A DNA stretch of 64,000 nucleotides, from positions 62,001 through 126,000 of the forward strand of contig JAHDKT010000008.1 of assembly GCA_018436725.1 (NCBI GenBank), given 5' to 3'. This document shows positions 8,763 to 17,017 of the stretch, one piece after another. Every line of letters begins with the position of its first letter. Positions within the stretch are counted from its first letter, which is position 1. Below the pieces are notes generated by a model. It was not told the origin of the DNA. It saw only the letters and a program-made list of their open reading frames with translations, and did no database searches. The stretch comes from Synergistaceae bacterium (lineage in GTDB: Bacteria; Synergistota; Synergistia; Synergistales; Aminobacteriaceae). Both the position numbers and the translations under genes were made by a program.

Positions 8763-9838
8763 TGGCCGTAACGCTTGAACTCTCTAACGTCTCCAAAATC
8801 TTCCAGAAGGACCGGGAGCAGGTCCGCGCCGTGGACTCCGTCTCCCTTTCGGTCGCGCCGGGCGAGATGGTGACCTTCCTCGGCCCCTCCGGCTGCGGCA
8901 AGACGACGACCCTCCGCATGGTGGCCGGCTTCGAGATTCCCTCGGAGGGGGTGATCACCATCGACGGGCGCGACGTCACCAACGTCCCGGTGAACCGGCG
9001 CGACATCGGTTTCGTCTTCCAGAACTACGCGCTCTTCCCGCACATGAGCGTCTTCGAGAACGTGGCGTACGGCCTGCGCGTGAAGGGCGACCGGGAGACC
9101 GAGATCCGCCGTAAGGTCCGCGAAGGGCTCGACCTCGTGGGGTTGGGCAAGGCGGAGCATCGCTTTCCGAACCAGCTCTCGGGAGGGGAGCAACAGCGCG
9201 TCGCTCTGGCGCGGGTGCTCGTGCTCCAGCCCCGCGTGCTGCTGATGGACGAGCCGCTGTCCAACCTCGACGCGAAGCTGCGCATCCACATGCGCACCGA
9301 AATTCGCAGAATCCAGAAGCACCTGAACATCACCTGCCTCTACGTCACGCACGACCAGGGGGAGGCGCTCACCATGTCCGACCGGATCATGGTGATGCAC
9401 AGGGGGAAGGTGGAGCAGGTCGGCGCGCCGATGGAGATCTACAGCGACCCGCGCTCCCTCTTCGTGGCGGACTTCATCGGCCAGGCGAACATCCTCCCCG
9501 GCGAGGTGCGCGCCGTTGAGCGCGGAACGCTCTCCGTCGACGTCGCCGGACATGTCTTCCCCGTGCGGGCCGTCAAGGAAAGCTCGTTTGCGACGGGCGA
9601 CGCGGCCGCGGTGGTCGTCCGCCCGGAGAACCTTCTCCCGTCCGAAGGCGGCGGCATCTCCGGCACGGTGGAGACGGCGACCTTCCTCGGCGGGCGGATG
9701 GAGTACGAAGTCCTCCTCCCAAGCGGCCAGACCGCGCTCTCCTTCGACCCCTTCCTGCCCGGGAAGCGGATATGGAGCGAGGGTGAGTCCGTGCACCTCG
9801 TCTTCGACCCGAAGATCGCTGTGGCGCTGCCGAGGTAG
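8762..9838 (+). CDS. ABC transporter ATP-binding protein, FbpC/PotA type (copy 1)
   Basis: A 358-residue ATPase with Walker A GPSGCGKTT at 41-49, a Q-loop in FQNYALFPH, the signature LSGGEQQRVALARV near residue 139 and Walker B LLMDEPLSNLDA. A C-terminal TOBE-like beta domain (from about residue 245) includes the VRPENLLPSEGG segment, as expected for the CUT1/iron/polyamine subfamily. It energises the permease encoded immediately upstream. It resembles the ATPase at 28799-29878, supporting duplication of a whole importer. Confidence 0.94.
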   Translation: MAVTLELSNVSKIFQKDREQVRAVDSVSLSVAPGEMVTFLGPSGCGKTTTLRMVAGFEIPSEGVITIDGRDVTNVPVNRRDIGFVFQNYALFPHMSVFENVAYGLRVKGDRETEIRRKVREGLDLVGLGKAEHRFPNQLSGGEQQRVALARVLVLQPRVLLMDEPLSNLDAKLRIHMRTEIRRIQKHLNITCLYVTHDQGEALTMSDRIMVMHRGKVEQVGAPMEIYSDPRSLFVADFIGQANILPGEVRAVERGTLSVDVAGHVFPVRAVKESSFATGDAAAVVVRPENLLPSEGGGISGTVETATFLGGRMEYEVLLPSGQTALSFDPFLPGKRIWSEGESVHLVFDPKIAVALPR

Positions 9839-9865
9839 AGAGCTAAAATTACGCAGGGTACTCTG

Positions 9866-9891
9866 CTTCAGGATATTTCTTCAGGATATTT
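9866..9891. repeat. Two tandem copies of a 13-bp unit
   Basis: The unit CTTCAGGATATTT occurs twice back to back (9866-9878 and 9879-9891), just after the first iron-type operon. No function is apparent. Confidence 0.7.
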
Positions 9892-9999
9892 GCTGAAGGG
9901 GTTGATCTTAGAGAAAATCAAGCTTCTATCGCTGATTCGATGCGCCGCATCTTATACGCAGGTGAACGAGTCCACCCTTTCCTACGGAGAATAGTCTCC

Positions 10000-11166
10000 T
10001 CACGGTCGCATCACCTCCGAAAGAGTGTGGCGCATCTGCTTCTCAAGGTACATTCTCTGGTCCGCAGCACGGAAAAGATCGCCCGCCCTCGTTCCGTCTT
10101 CGGGAAAAAGTGCGCTTCCCAAGCTGATTCGCAAGCGGATTTTCCCTCCGTCGTGGAGCGGGTGTTCCCGCTCCACGAGATCTCTGATTCTCATCTCGAA
10201 ATTCTTTACGTCGCTCCAATCGGTTGCGCTCCTGTCCAGGAGCACGAATTCGTCGCCGCCGAACCGCGAAGCCATCTGCTCCTGGCCGACTGCCCGCCCG
10301 AGAGCTTCGGCGGTAAGGATCAGAGCCATGTCTCCAAAGGCGTGTCCGTAGAAGTCGTTAATATGTTTCAGCCCGTTGAGGTCGACGATCACTATGGAGA
10401 ATGTTTTTCGCCCACCGTTCTTTCCCGTAAGTAACGAATCCAATTGTCTGTCGTAGTTCCTGCGGTTCGGAAGGCTGGTCAGCGTGTCGTAGTCGGCCAA
10501 TCGAACTATATGCTGACGTGCTCGGAGCATGACCGCCATGCTTGCACCGAAGCTCCAGGTCGTCAGCATCCACAGGATCGCAGCGAAATAGACCAGTTTT
10601 GAGGATGCGTGAATTTGCTCGCCTATCAATCCGGCGAATGCCAGACTCCATTGATAGGCCAGAGCTGCGGCCAACACAAGGCATCCAAGCGCGCTTATGG
10701 CGTTGACCAACAATTCGATTCCTCGTGTTCCCCTCACCATAGTGAATGCTGCGAAGAGGAGGATGACCACCATGAAACCATCGTGCAGCAGCGACCTCAG
10801 GCCCGCATGATTTCCTGCCGCGTACGAAGTGAACGTGAAAAATAGAAAGAAAACTGCGAAAAAATTTTTTCGAGCATTTTCCCCTCCCAGGCCGCGGAAG
10901 CGCATCAAGCCCTCGAACCCAAGAGACAACGCGAGAGGGAATCCTATGACGTGTACAAAAGTAAAAGGACCCAGAAATTCAAAGAAAGGTCGGACAAGAA
11001 CAACCAAACTAATACAGAGGCAGGCGGCGGCCCAGAAAGGGGGTCCCTTTTCGGAAGGATTCAGCAGCCACAAAACAAGCATGGCCACGAAGGAGAGGAT
11101 CGCCGTCGCGGAGAATACGAGCGAGAGCGTCGGGAAATCGAGCAACGACAAGAAGCTCTGAAACAC
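10000..11166 (-). CDS. Membrane-anchored GGDEF-domain protein (probable diguanylate cyclase)
   Basis: The product is 388 residues from GTG 11166. The N-terminal half has about six hydrophobic helices (a 7TM-like sensor region with no recognised ligand domain). The C-terminal half is a GGDEF domain with an intact GGDEF active-site motif at residues 303-307, so synthesis of cyclic-di-GMP is expected. The inhibitory I-site (RxxD upstream of the motif) is absent: that position reads GQEQ, so product inhibition is probably missing. AAGGAGG (11176-11182) abuts the ATG at 11175 but lies nine bases before the GTG, which decides the start. It is transcribed divergently from the TetR gene and has no visible partner. 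Confidence 0.9.
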   Translation of the reverse strand: MFQSFLSLLDFPTLSLVFSATAILSFVAMLVLWLLNPSEKGPPFWAAACLCISLVVLVRPFFEFLGPFTFVHVIGFPLALSLGFEGLMRFRGLGGENARKNFFAVFFLFFTFTSYAAGNHAGLRSLLHDGFMVVILLFAAFTMVRGTRGIELLVNAISALGCLVLAAALAYQWSLAFAGLIGEQIHASSKLVYFAAILWMLTTWSFGASMAVMLRARQHIVRLADYDTLTSLPNRRNYDRQLDSLLTGKNGGRKTFSIVIVDLNGLKHINDFYGHAFGDMALILTAEALGRAVGQEQMASRFGGDEFVLLDRSATDWSDVKNFEMRIRDLVEREHPLHDGGKIRLRISLGSALFPEDGTRAGDLFRAADQRMYLEKQMRHTLSEVMRP

Positions 11167-11469
11167 AACGATCATCCTCCTTCGGAACAAGACAGCCTCA
11201 GCCGGCGCTTTGTTGGGGGTATTTCCGCGAAAACGAAAAGAACGAAGCACCCTGTACTCGTTGTGGTGGAATTTGCATCCCTATTACATTGCGAAGACTT
11301 CAGGATCGTAACAAGCGAAAGAGTTTGAATTTATGAAAGTTTACCATGGCAGAATGCTTTGTTCAAGTTATGGAAAAATTCCTGGTATATTTTCCCAAAC
11401 AAAAAGAACTCTCAAGACTTTAACTTGGGAAAGGGAAGAGCGAGTGACATGATTTGCTTGTTTATCCAC

Positions 11470-11498
11470 TTGACTTAATTTGATCGAACGGATAAAAT
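11470..11498 (+). promoter_or_regulatory. Sigma-70-like promoter for the TetR/efflux operon
   Basis: TTGACT (11470-11475), a 17-bp spacer and TAAAAT (11493-11498) form a near-consensus promoter pointing at the TetR gene. Its -10 box lies inside the inverted repeat described at 11485-11526. Confidence 0.8.
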
Positions 11499-11526
11499 TG
11501 ATTGCATGAGCAATTTAGGTCGTTCG
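11485..11526. promoter_or_regulatory. Candidate TetR operator: 42-bp inverted repeat
   Basis: Half-sites CGAACG-N4-AAATTG (11485-11500) and CAATTT-N4-CGTTCG (11511-11526) are exact inverted copies around a 10-bp centre. The repeat covers the -10 box and the presumed start of transcription, the usual place for autorepression by a TetR protein. That this TetR binds it is inference. Confidence 0.75.
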
Positions 11527-11558
11527 GTTAAATTTTGTATGAAGGGCGGAGATGGGTT

Positions 11559-12230
11559 TTGGCAACATATTCAAGCAGCGAGCAAACACGCAGCGCATTG
11601 ATTCAAGCAGCAGGGGAACTTGCGGCCGAAGTGGGGTTCGATAATGTCTCCACACGGGCTGTCGCCGCAAGAGCAGGCGAGAATCCGGGCAGTATTCACT
11701 ATCACTTCGGAGGTAAAGAGAATCTTTTCAAAGCCGTACTTATGGAGGCGACGCAGGATCTGAGAGAGGAAACCATCCCGGCGATCCTCGCAAATTTCGA
11801 GCCGGCGTTCGATACTCGCGAAGGGCAAGCGGAGGCTGTTCGATCTCTTGTCCATACCATGATCCACTCCTTTTTCCGTACCGGTGGTCCACTTTGGCAG
11901 TGTCAAGCTCTCTTTCAGGTTTTGCGTAAGGAAAGTGCTTTGAGAGATTTTCTTATGAAGGAGGTACTCACTCCGTACATGATTATTAATGAATCTCTTT
12001 TTAAACATATTTGTCCTGACATGAGTAGAGAGGAGGCACTTCTTCATTTTTTTATTCTTGTTACTCCTGTCTGTTTTCATGCGGACTATATGGATGTGAT
12101 TCTTGGCGTCCTAGGAGTGGATGAGTATTCTGAAGAGTATCTTCAAGCAATGGAAAGCATTATCGTCCGGCAGACGTTGCTCTTCTTCGGTCTGCAGGAT
12201 GCAACAAGAGAAAGGGGCGAGCAAGAGTGA
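11559..12230 (+). CDS. TetR-family transcriptional regulator of the efflux operon
   Basis: About 223 residues. The N-terminal helix-turn-helix (residues about 15-55) includes VSTRAVAARAGENPGSIHYHFGGKENLF, typical of TetR proteins; the rest is an all-helical ligand domain. TTG 11559 is favoured because GGCGGAG lies seven bases upstream; TTG 11535 is an alternative. The stop overlaps the next gene (GTGA), so it is the first gene of the MFP-RND-TolC operon. The strong promoter and palindrome upstream suggest autorepression relieved by a pump substrate. Base composition is somewhat more AT-rich than in its neighbours. Confidence 0.88.
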   Translation: MATYSSSEQTRSALIQAAGELAAEVGFDNVSTRAVAARAGENPGSIHYHFGGKENLFKAVLMEATQDLREETIPAILANFEPAFDTREGQAEAVRSLVHTMIHSFFRTGGPLWQCQALFQVLRKESALRDFLMKEVLTPYMIINESLFKHICPDMSREEALLHFFILVTPVCFHADYMDVILGVLGVDEYSEEYLQAMESIIVRQTLLFFGLQDATRERGEQE

Positions 12231-13375
12231 GGCGAATGGCTGTTATTTCCTTGATTTTTTCCGCAGTCGTTATGGCGGCGGTAGGAGGTTTTGCGGTGTT
12301 CCGCAATACGAGCGTCGCCTCGGAAGGAAGCGTGGACGCGAAGATGCGAACGCTTTACTCCGAGGCGCGTCCGATACTGGTGGAAGAAGTTCGTCTTGGT
12401 GGCGGGATACGGAATCGAACATATCCGGCTTCGGTCTACGCTTCCAAGGAAGCGCCGCTCTCTTTCAGAGTAAGCGGCCCTCTTGTAACCGTGAACGGAC
12501 AGCCCGGCGATCCGATCAAGAAAAATACGGTGCTGCTGGAGATAGATCCGCGAGATTATCAGGACGGTATCAGAGTATTGGAGGCGCAACTGACAGGGGC
12601 GCATGCCGCTCTGGAAAAATCAAGGCGCGATTTCGAGCGAGCGAAATCGCTTCTGGGGGAGAACGTCATTTCCAGGGCGTCGTACGACGCTGCGAAGGGT
12701 GCGTTCGAAACTTCGGCCGCCTCGGTGAAGGATATTCAAGCACGGCTGAAAATCGCAAGACATCAGCTTGCCGATACCAAACTCCTCGCCCCTTTCGACG
12801 GCATCATCGCGACCAGAAGGGTGGAAAACCACGAGATGGTCAGCGCCGGGCAAGTTGTGTTGACCGTTTTGGATCTGTCGGATCTTGAGATCAAGGCGAA
12901 TATCCCCGAAAATGAAATCGCCCATAAATCGCTTGTTTTGGGACAGGAAGCGACAGTAGGATTCGCCTCTCTCCCGGGGCGAGGATTCGGAGCTTTTTTG
13001 AAGGAGTGGAGCGCTTCCCCCGACCCGTCGACTCGTACATATTCGGTGACGTTCACGCTTCCCGCGCCGAAAGAGGCGCAAATCCTGCCCGGCATGACAG
13101 GTGAACTATCGTGGAAGAAAAACGACGATACGCCTCCGTTCGTCAGCGTACCTCTGGGAGCCCTTGTGACGGACGGTTCCGGCGGTTCGTCGGTATGGGT
13201 ATTCAACCCTTCGACCTCTTCGCCGGAAAAACGACCCGTTCGAACCGGAGCTTTTTCGGACGGAGGAAGTCGCATATTGGTGCTTGAAGGACTGTATCCT
13301 GGAGAGCACATCGTCGCCGCAGGCGCAAATCTTGTCGCCGAGGGAATGAAGCTGAAGCCCATGCGCTCCCGCTAG
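12227..13375 (+). CDS. RND efflux periplasmic adaptor (membrane fusion protein)
   Basis: A 382-residue HlyD/AcrA-type adaptor with an N-terminal signal or anchor helix. It has a biotinyl-lipoyl half-motif around GDPIKKNTVLLEIDPRDY, an alpha-hairpin (residues about 100-170) and the returning lipoyl half LLAPFDGIIATRRVENHEMV, followed by beta-barrel and membrane-proximal domains. It should bridge the RND pump at 13385 and the TolC-like channel at 17018. The GTG start overlaps the TetR stop (GTGA); ATG 12236 is an alternative. Confidence 0.9.
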   Translation: MRRMAVISLIFSAVVMAAVGGFAVFRNTSVASEGSVDAKMRTLYSEARPILVEEVRLGGGIRNRTYPASVYASKEAPLSFRVSGPLVTVNGQPGDPIKKNTVLLEIDPRDYQDGIRVLEAQLTGAHAALEKSRRDFERAKSLLGENVISRASYDAAKGAFETSAASVKDIQARLKIARHQLADTKLLAPFDGIIATRRVENHEMVSAGQVVLTVLDLSDLEIKANIPENEIAHKSLVLGQEATVGFASLPGRGFGAFLKEWSASPDPSTRTYSVTFTLPAPKEAQILPGMTGELSWKKNDDTPPFVSVPLGALVTDGSGGSSVWVFNPSTSSPEKRPVRTGAFSDGGSRILVLEGLYPGEHIVAAGANLVAEGMKLKPMRSR

Positions 13376-13384
13376 AGGTCGCAC

Positions 13385-16300
13385 GTGATGAATCCCGCCG
13401 TTTTTGCGCTGAAAAAACGCACTCTCGTCTATGTGCTTCTTCTCCTTCTTTTCGTTGGAGGAGCGTTTTCCTATCGCTCTTTGGGGCGCCTTGAAGACCC
13501 TACGTTTACGCTCAAGACCGCCGTGGTGATGACAAGATATCCGGGGGCCGCTCCCGGAGAGGTGGAAGAAGAGGTAACGGATCGTATTGAAGAGGCTGTC
13601 CAATCCATGGGGCAGGTGAAAAAAACATATTCCATTTCACAGGATGGCCTCTCTATTGTCTATGTCGATATCAAGGAGACGTATTCAACGGAAGAGCTTC
13701 CTCAGATATGGGATGAACTCCGCCGGAAGGTCAACGATGTGCAGGGCAGGCTTCCGCCGGGGGCCGGTCCTTCGTTGGTGAACGATGACTTCGGCGATGT
13801 GTACGGCGTCTTTTTCGCTCTCGTCGGGGACGGGTACTCCTATGCGCAGCTCAGAGAGTACGCGCAGGATTTGAAAAAAGAACTGCTGCTTTGTAAAGAT
13901 GTTGCCAAGATAGAGCTTTGGGGAACACGGCAGGAGGTTGTCTATGTCGAATTCAACAGAGCGCGAATGGCGCGGATGGGACTTTCTCCCGAGCATGTGC
14001 AGCAGGCGCTGGTTTCCAGCAACATGGTTCAGGAAAGCGGAACTGTGTATGCCGGAGATCGTCGTCTTCGCGTCGCTCCGACGGGTGATTTCGTCAGCGA
14101 GGCTCTGATAGCGGATCTTTTCATAGGAGGAAGAGACGGGCTCGTCCGCTTGGGCGACGTTGCGAAAGTCTCCAGAGGGTACGAAGAACCGCCGGCGAGA
14201 ATTATGCGATTCAACGGACAACCGGCCGTCGGGATAGGCATATCCACGGTGGACGGGGGGAACGTGGTGACGATGGGCGAGACTGTCGCTCGGCGTCTCG
14301 CTGAACTGGAAAGCGAACGCCCTTTGGGTATGATTTTGCAGCCTATCTATTATCAGAGCGATATTGTCACCGAATCCGTGGACGTGTTCGTAGTCAATCT
14401 TATGCAGGCCGTGGGAATAGTCATCGCGCTTCTTATGCTCTTCATGGGATGGCGAAGCGGCGTTCTCATAGGCTTCGTACTGGTGCTGAACATCCTGGCG
14501 ACGTTTATAGGCATGTACCTTCTGAATATAGATCTTCAGAAAGTCTCTTTGGGCGCTCTCATACTGGCTCTCGGCATTCTTGTGGACAATGCGATCGTGG
14601 TTGCGGACGGTTTCCTCGTCGAAACCGCACGAGGCGTCGACAAGGAAAAAGCGGCTGCGGGCGTGGTGAGGGATACGCAATGGCCCCTTTTGGGAGCGAC
14701 GGTCGTCGCCGTTCTGGCATTCGCGGCGATAGCCTTCGCTCCGGGAGAGGTGGGAGAATTCGTGCGGTCGCTTTTCCATGTGATGGCCATCTCACTATCA
14801 CTCAGCTGGGTATTGGCGGTGGTCGCGACGCCTTTGCTCTGCGTGAAGTTCCTGCGTGTCGACATCCCTTCGGGGGATTCCGATCCTTACGGAAGCCCCA
14901 TGTACGGGATCTACCGCAAGGCGGTCCACGGGTGTCTGAAACACGGGAGAATCGTCGTCGCCGTCACCTTGGGGCTGCTGGCGCTCTCAGTGATAGGTTT
15001 CTCTCTCGTTCCCCGCAACCTCTTTCCCGCGTCGACTCAGAGATATTTCTATGTGAGCGTCTGGAGCCCGCAGGGTACGCGGATCGAGAGCACGTCGCGC
15101 TCTTTGCGGGAGATTGAGGAGTACATTGCCGGACTGGAAGGAGTGGAGAACGTTTCTTCGTTCGTGGGAGAGGGAACTCTCCGTTTCATACTGAACTACA
15201 ACTACGAGACGCCGAACTCCAGCTACGGCCAACTTCTTGTCGAGGTCGACGACTATCGGAAGGTCGACGAGCTGATCAACGATGTAGAGAAGTATGTCCG
15301 GATGAATGTCCCGGATATTCAGGCCCGCTGCAAAAAAATATCGATAGGTCCGGCGAACGAGTATTCGGTCGAGGTCAGATTCAGGGGGCCGGAGACGGAG
15401 AAACTCAAGGAGCTTGCAGAAAGCGCGCAGTCCATACTCCGAAAGAACCCCAATGTGCGCGATATCCGGACCAACTGGAGACATCCTCTGCAAACTGTCC
15501 GGCCTCTCTTTTCGGAGATCCCCGCACGACGTGCCGGGGTCAGCCGCCAGGATCTTGCTCGGGCGCTCCAGTTCACTTTCGACGGCGTCGCGGTAGGCCT
15601 CTTTCGCGAAGGAGACACGTTGATTCCTATCGTCGCCCGTGCGGTGGAGGAGGAGCGTATTTCAATAACGAACATAGAGGACGTCCAAGTCTGGAGCGGG
15701 TTGTCGGGGGGCTATCTGCCGATGCCGCAGGTCGTCTCCGCGGTGGAGACCGTCTGGGAGGATCCGCTGATCCATCGGTACAACAGGCGAAAAGCGGTCA
15801 CGGTCCAGTGCAATCCCGTGGCCGGTCTGGCCGACACGTTGCGAAATGATCTGAGGGGCGAGATGGAGGCTATACCGCTGCCTCCCGGCTATTCCATGGA
15901 GTGGGGAGGAGAGTATGAAGATTCCGAAGAGGCTATAGCGCCTCTTAAGATATCGTTTCCGATCTGCTTGATCGCCATGTTCGTGCTCGTCCTTTCTCTC
16001 TTCAATTCGATTCGGAGAACGCTCATCATCTTCCTCACGGTGCCGCTCTCGGTCATCGGCGTGACGGCGGCCTTCCTGGTGACCGGACAACCGTTCGGCT
16101 TCATGGCGATTCTTGGATTTCTGGGGCTCTCCGGCATGCTGATAAAGAACGCCATCGTCCTGATCGACCAGATCGAGCTTGAGATCACCAGCGGCAAAGC
16201 TCCTTATCAAGCAATCCTGGACTCTGCGGTGAGCCGCCTGCGTCCGGTTACCATGGCTGCGGGAACGACGATTCTCGGGATGCTCCCCCTGATTACCGAT

Positions 16301-16465
16301 CCGTTTTTCGCCGCCATGGCGGCCACGATCATGGGAGGATTGTTCGGAGGCACGTTCCTGACGCTCCTGCTCGTTCCCGTTCTGTACAGTCTCTTCTTCA
16401 AGATAGCCGCCGACGACAGATATCTGTGCCTTGATGGACCCGAGGCGGGCATTCCATCCGAATAG
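13385..16465 (+). CDS. RND-family efflux transporter permease
   Basis: A 1026-residue protein, full length for AcrB/TriC-like pumps, with two halves each carrying a large periplasmic loop and a bundle of membrane helices. The TM4 proton-relay motif reads GILVDNAIVV: Asp401 is kept and the second acidic position is Asn402, a form seen in the TriC-like branch. The TM10 lysine is present in LIKNAIVLIDQI. It sits between the adaptor and an unusual small gene, then TolC. GTG 13385 and ATG 13388 are equally plausible starts. Export of drugs, detergents or metabolites is expected; the substrate is unknown. Confidence 0.93.
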   Translation: MMNPAVFALKKRTLVYVLLLLLFVGGAFSYRSLGRLEDPTFTLKTAVVMTRYPGAAPGEVEEEVTDRIEEAVQSMGQVKKTYSISQDGLSIVYVDIKETYSTEELPQIWDELRRKVNDVQGRLPPGAGPSLVNDDFGDVYGVFFALVGDGYSYAQLREYAQDLKKELLLCKDVAKIELWGTRQEVVYVEFNRARMARMGLSPEHVQQALVSSNMVQESGTVYAGDRRLRVAPTGDFVSEALIADLFIGGRDGLVRLGDVAKVSRGYEEPPARIMRFNGQPAVGIGISTVDGGNVVTMGETVARRLAELESERPLGMILQPIYYQSDIVTESVDVFVVNLMQAVGIVIALLMLFMGWRSGVLIGFVLVLNILATFIGMYLLNIDLQKVSLGALILALGILVDNAIVVADGFLVETARGVDKEKAAAGVVRDTQWPLLGATVVAVLAFAAIAFAPGEVGEFVRSLFHVMAISLSLSWVLAVVATPLLCVKFLRVDIPSGDSDPYGSPMYGIYRKAVHGCLKHGRIVVAVTLGLLALSVIGFSLVPRNLFPASTQRYFYVSVWSPQGTRIESTSRSLREIEEYIAGLEGVENVSSFVGEGTLRFILNYNYETPNSSYGQLLVEVDDYRKVDELINDVEKYVRMNVPDIQARCKKISIGPANEYSVEVRFRGPETEKLKELAESAQSILRKNPNVRDIRTNWRHPLQTVRPLFSEIPARRAGVSRQDLARALQFTFDGVAVGLFREGDTLIPIVARAVEEERISITNIEDVQVWSGLSGGYLPMPQVVSAVETVWEDPLIHRYNRRKAVTVQCNPVAGLADTLRNDLRGEMEAIPLPPGYSMEWGGEYEDSEEAIAPLKISFPICLIAMFVLVLSLFNSIRRTLIIFLTVPLSVIGVTAAFLVTGQPFGFMAILGFLGLSGMLIKNAIVLIDQIELEITSGKAPYQAILDSAVSRLRPVTMAAGTTILGMLPLITDPFFAAMAATIMGGLFGGTFLTLLLVPVLYSLFFKIAADDRYLCLDGPEAGIPSE

Positions 16466-16475
16466 GAGGATACGA

Positions 16476-16973
16476 ATGGACCACGTATTGTCATTTTATT
16501 GGGGACCACCCGAAGATGAAAGCTTGAAGGAACTTTTTCAAGAATATCAGGAGGATCGACGGCAAGGGAAGCGAAAGATGGCGGGAGATTGGGAGGCCTT
16601 CGAAGGATACGCCGCGCTCTCTCTGTTCAAACCTTCGGACTGCGGTCAGAGCGTGATGGAGTCGATCTTTCAAGCCCGTTGCCCGCTGCCTCTTTCGATC
16701 AAAGGATACTCTTTTCAGATGGAATATCGCAGAAAACTCTGGGTCGGATGCGTCTCCATTTCCAGAAAAGACGTGTCGATCGCCTCGGATGGAGCGACGG
16801 AACTCTTGTGGCCGCTCTCCGGGATGGTCAATACGGCTGTTTCCTTGGAACTGGCCTCGCGGCTGAAAAGAGAGTGGGTTGGCTGGGTGACGGTCCGTCC
16901 GGTGGAGTGGGATTTCGAGCGGATTCGTCTTTTGGAGAGGGTACGTCTTTCTGAGAGAGGAGCGTACCGGTGA
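16476..16973 (+). CDS. Uncharacterised 165-residue protein inside the RND efflux operon
   Basis: I do not recognise this family. The ATG at 16476 has a strong TAGGAGGA site upstream. The stop overlaps the following start (GTGA), so it is translated as part of the efflux operon between pump and outer-membrane channel. It has no signal peptide and no clear membrane segment, so it is probably cytoplasmic. It is rich in Trp, Arg and Glu and ends in a basic tail. A role in assembly or regulation of the pump is only a guess from position. Confidence 0.75.
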   Translation: MDHVLSFYWGPPEDESLKELFQEYQEDRRQGKRKMAGDWEAFEGYAALSLFKPSDCGQSVMESIFQARCPLPLSIKGYSFQMEYRRKLWVGCVSISRKDVSIASDGATELLWPLSGMVNTAVSLELASRLKREWVGWVTVRPVEWDFERIRLLERVRLSERGAYR

Positions 16974-17017
16974 TGCGTCTACGTTTTTTCGGTGCGTATG
17001 CGCTTCGCGGAGGTCGA

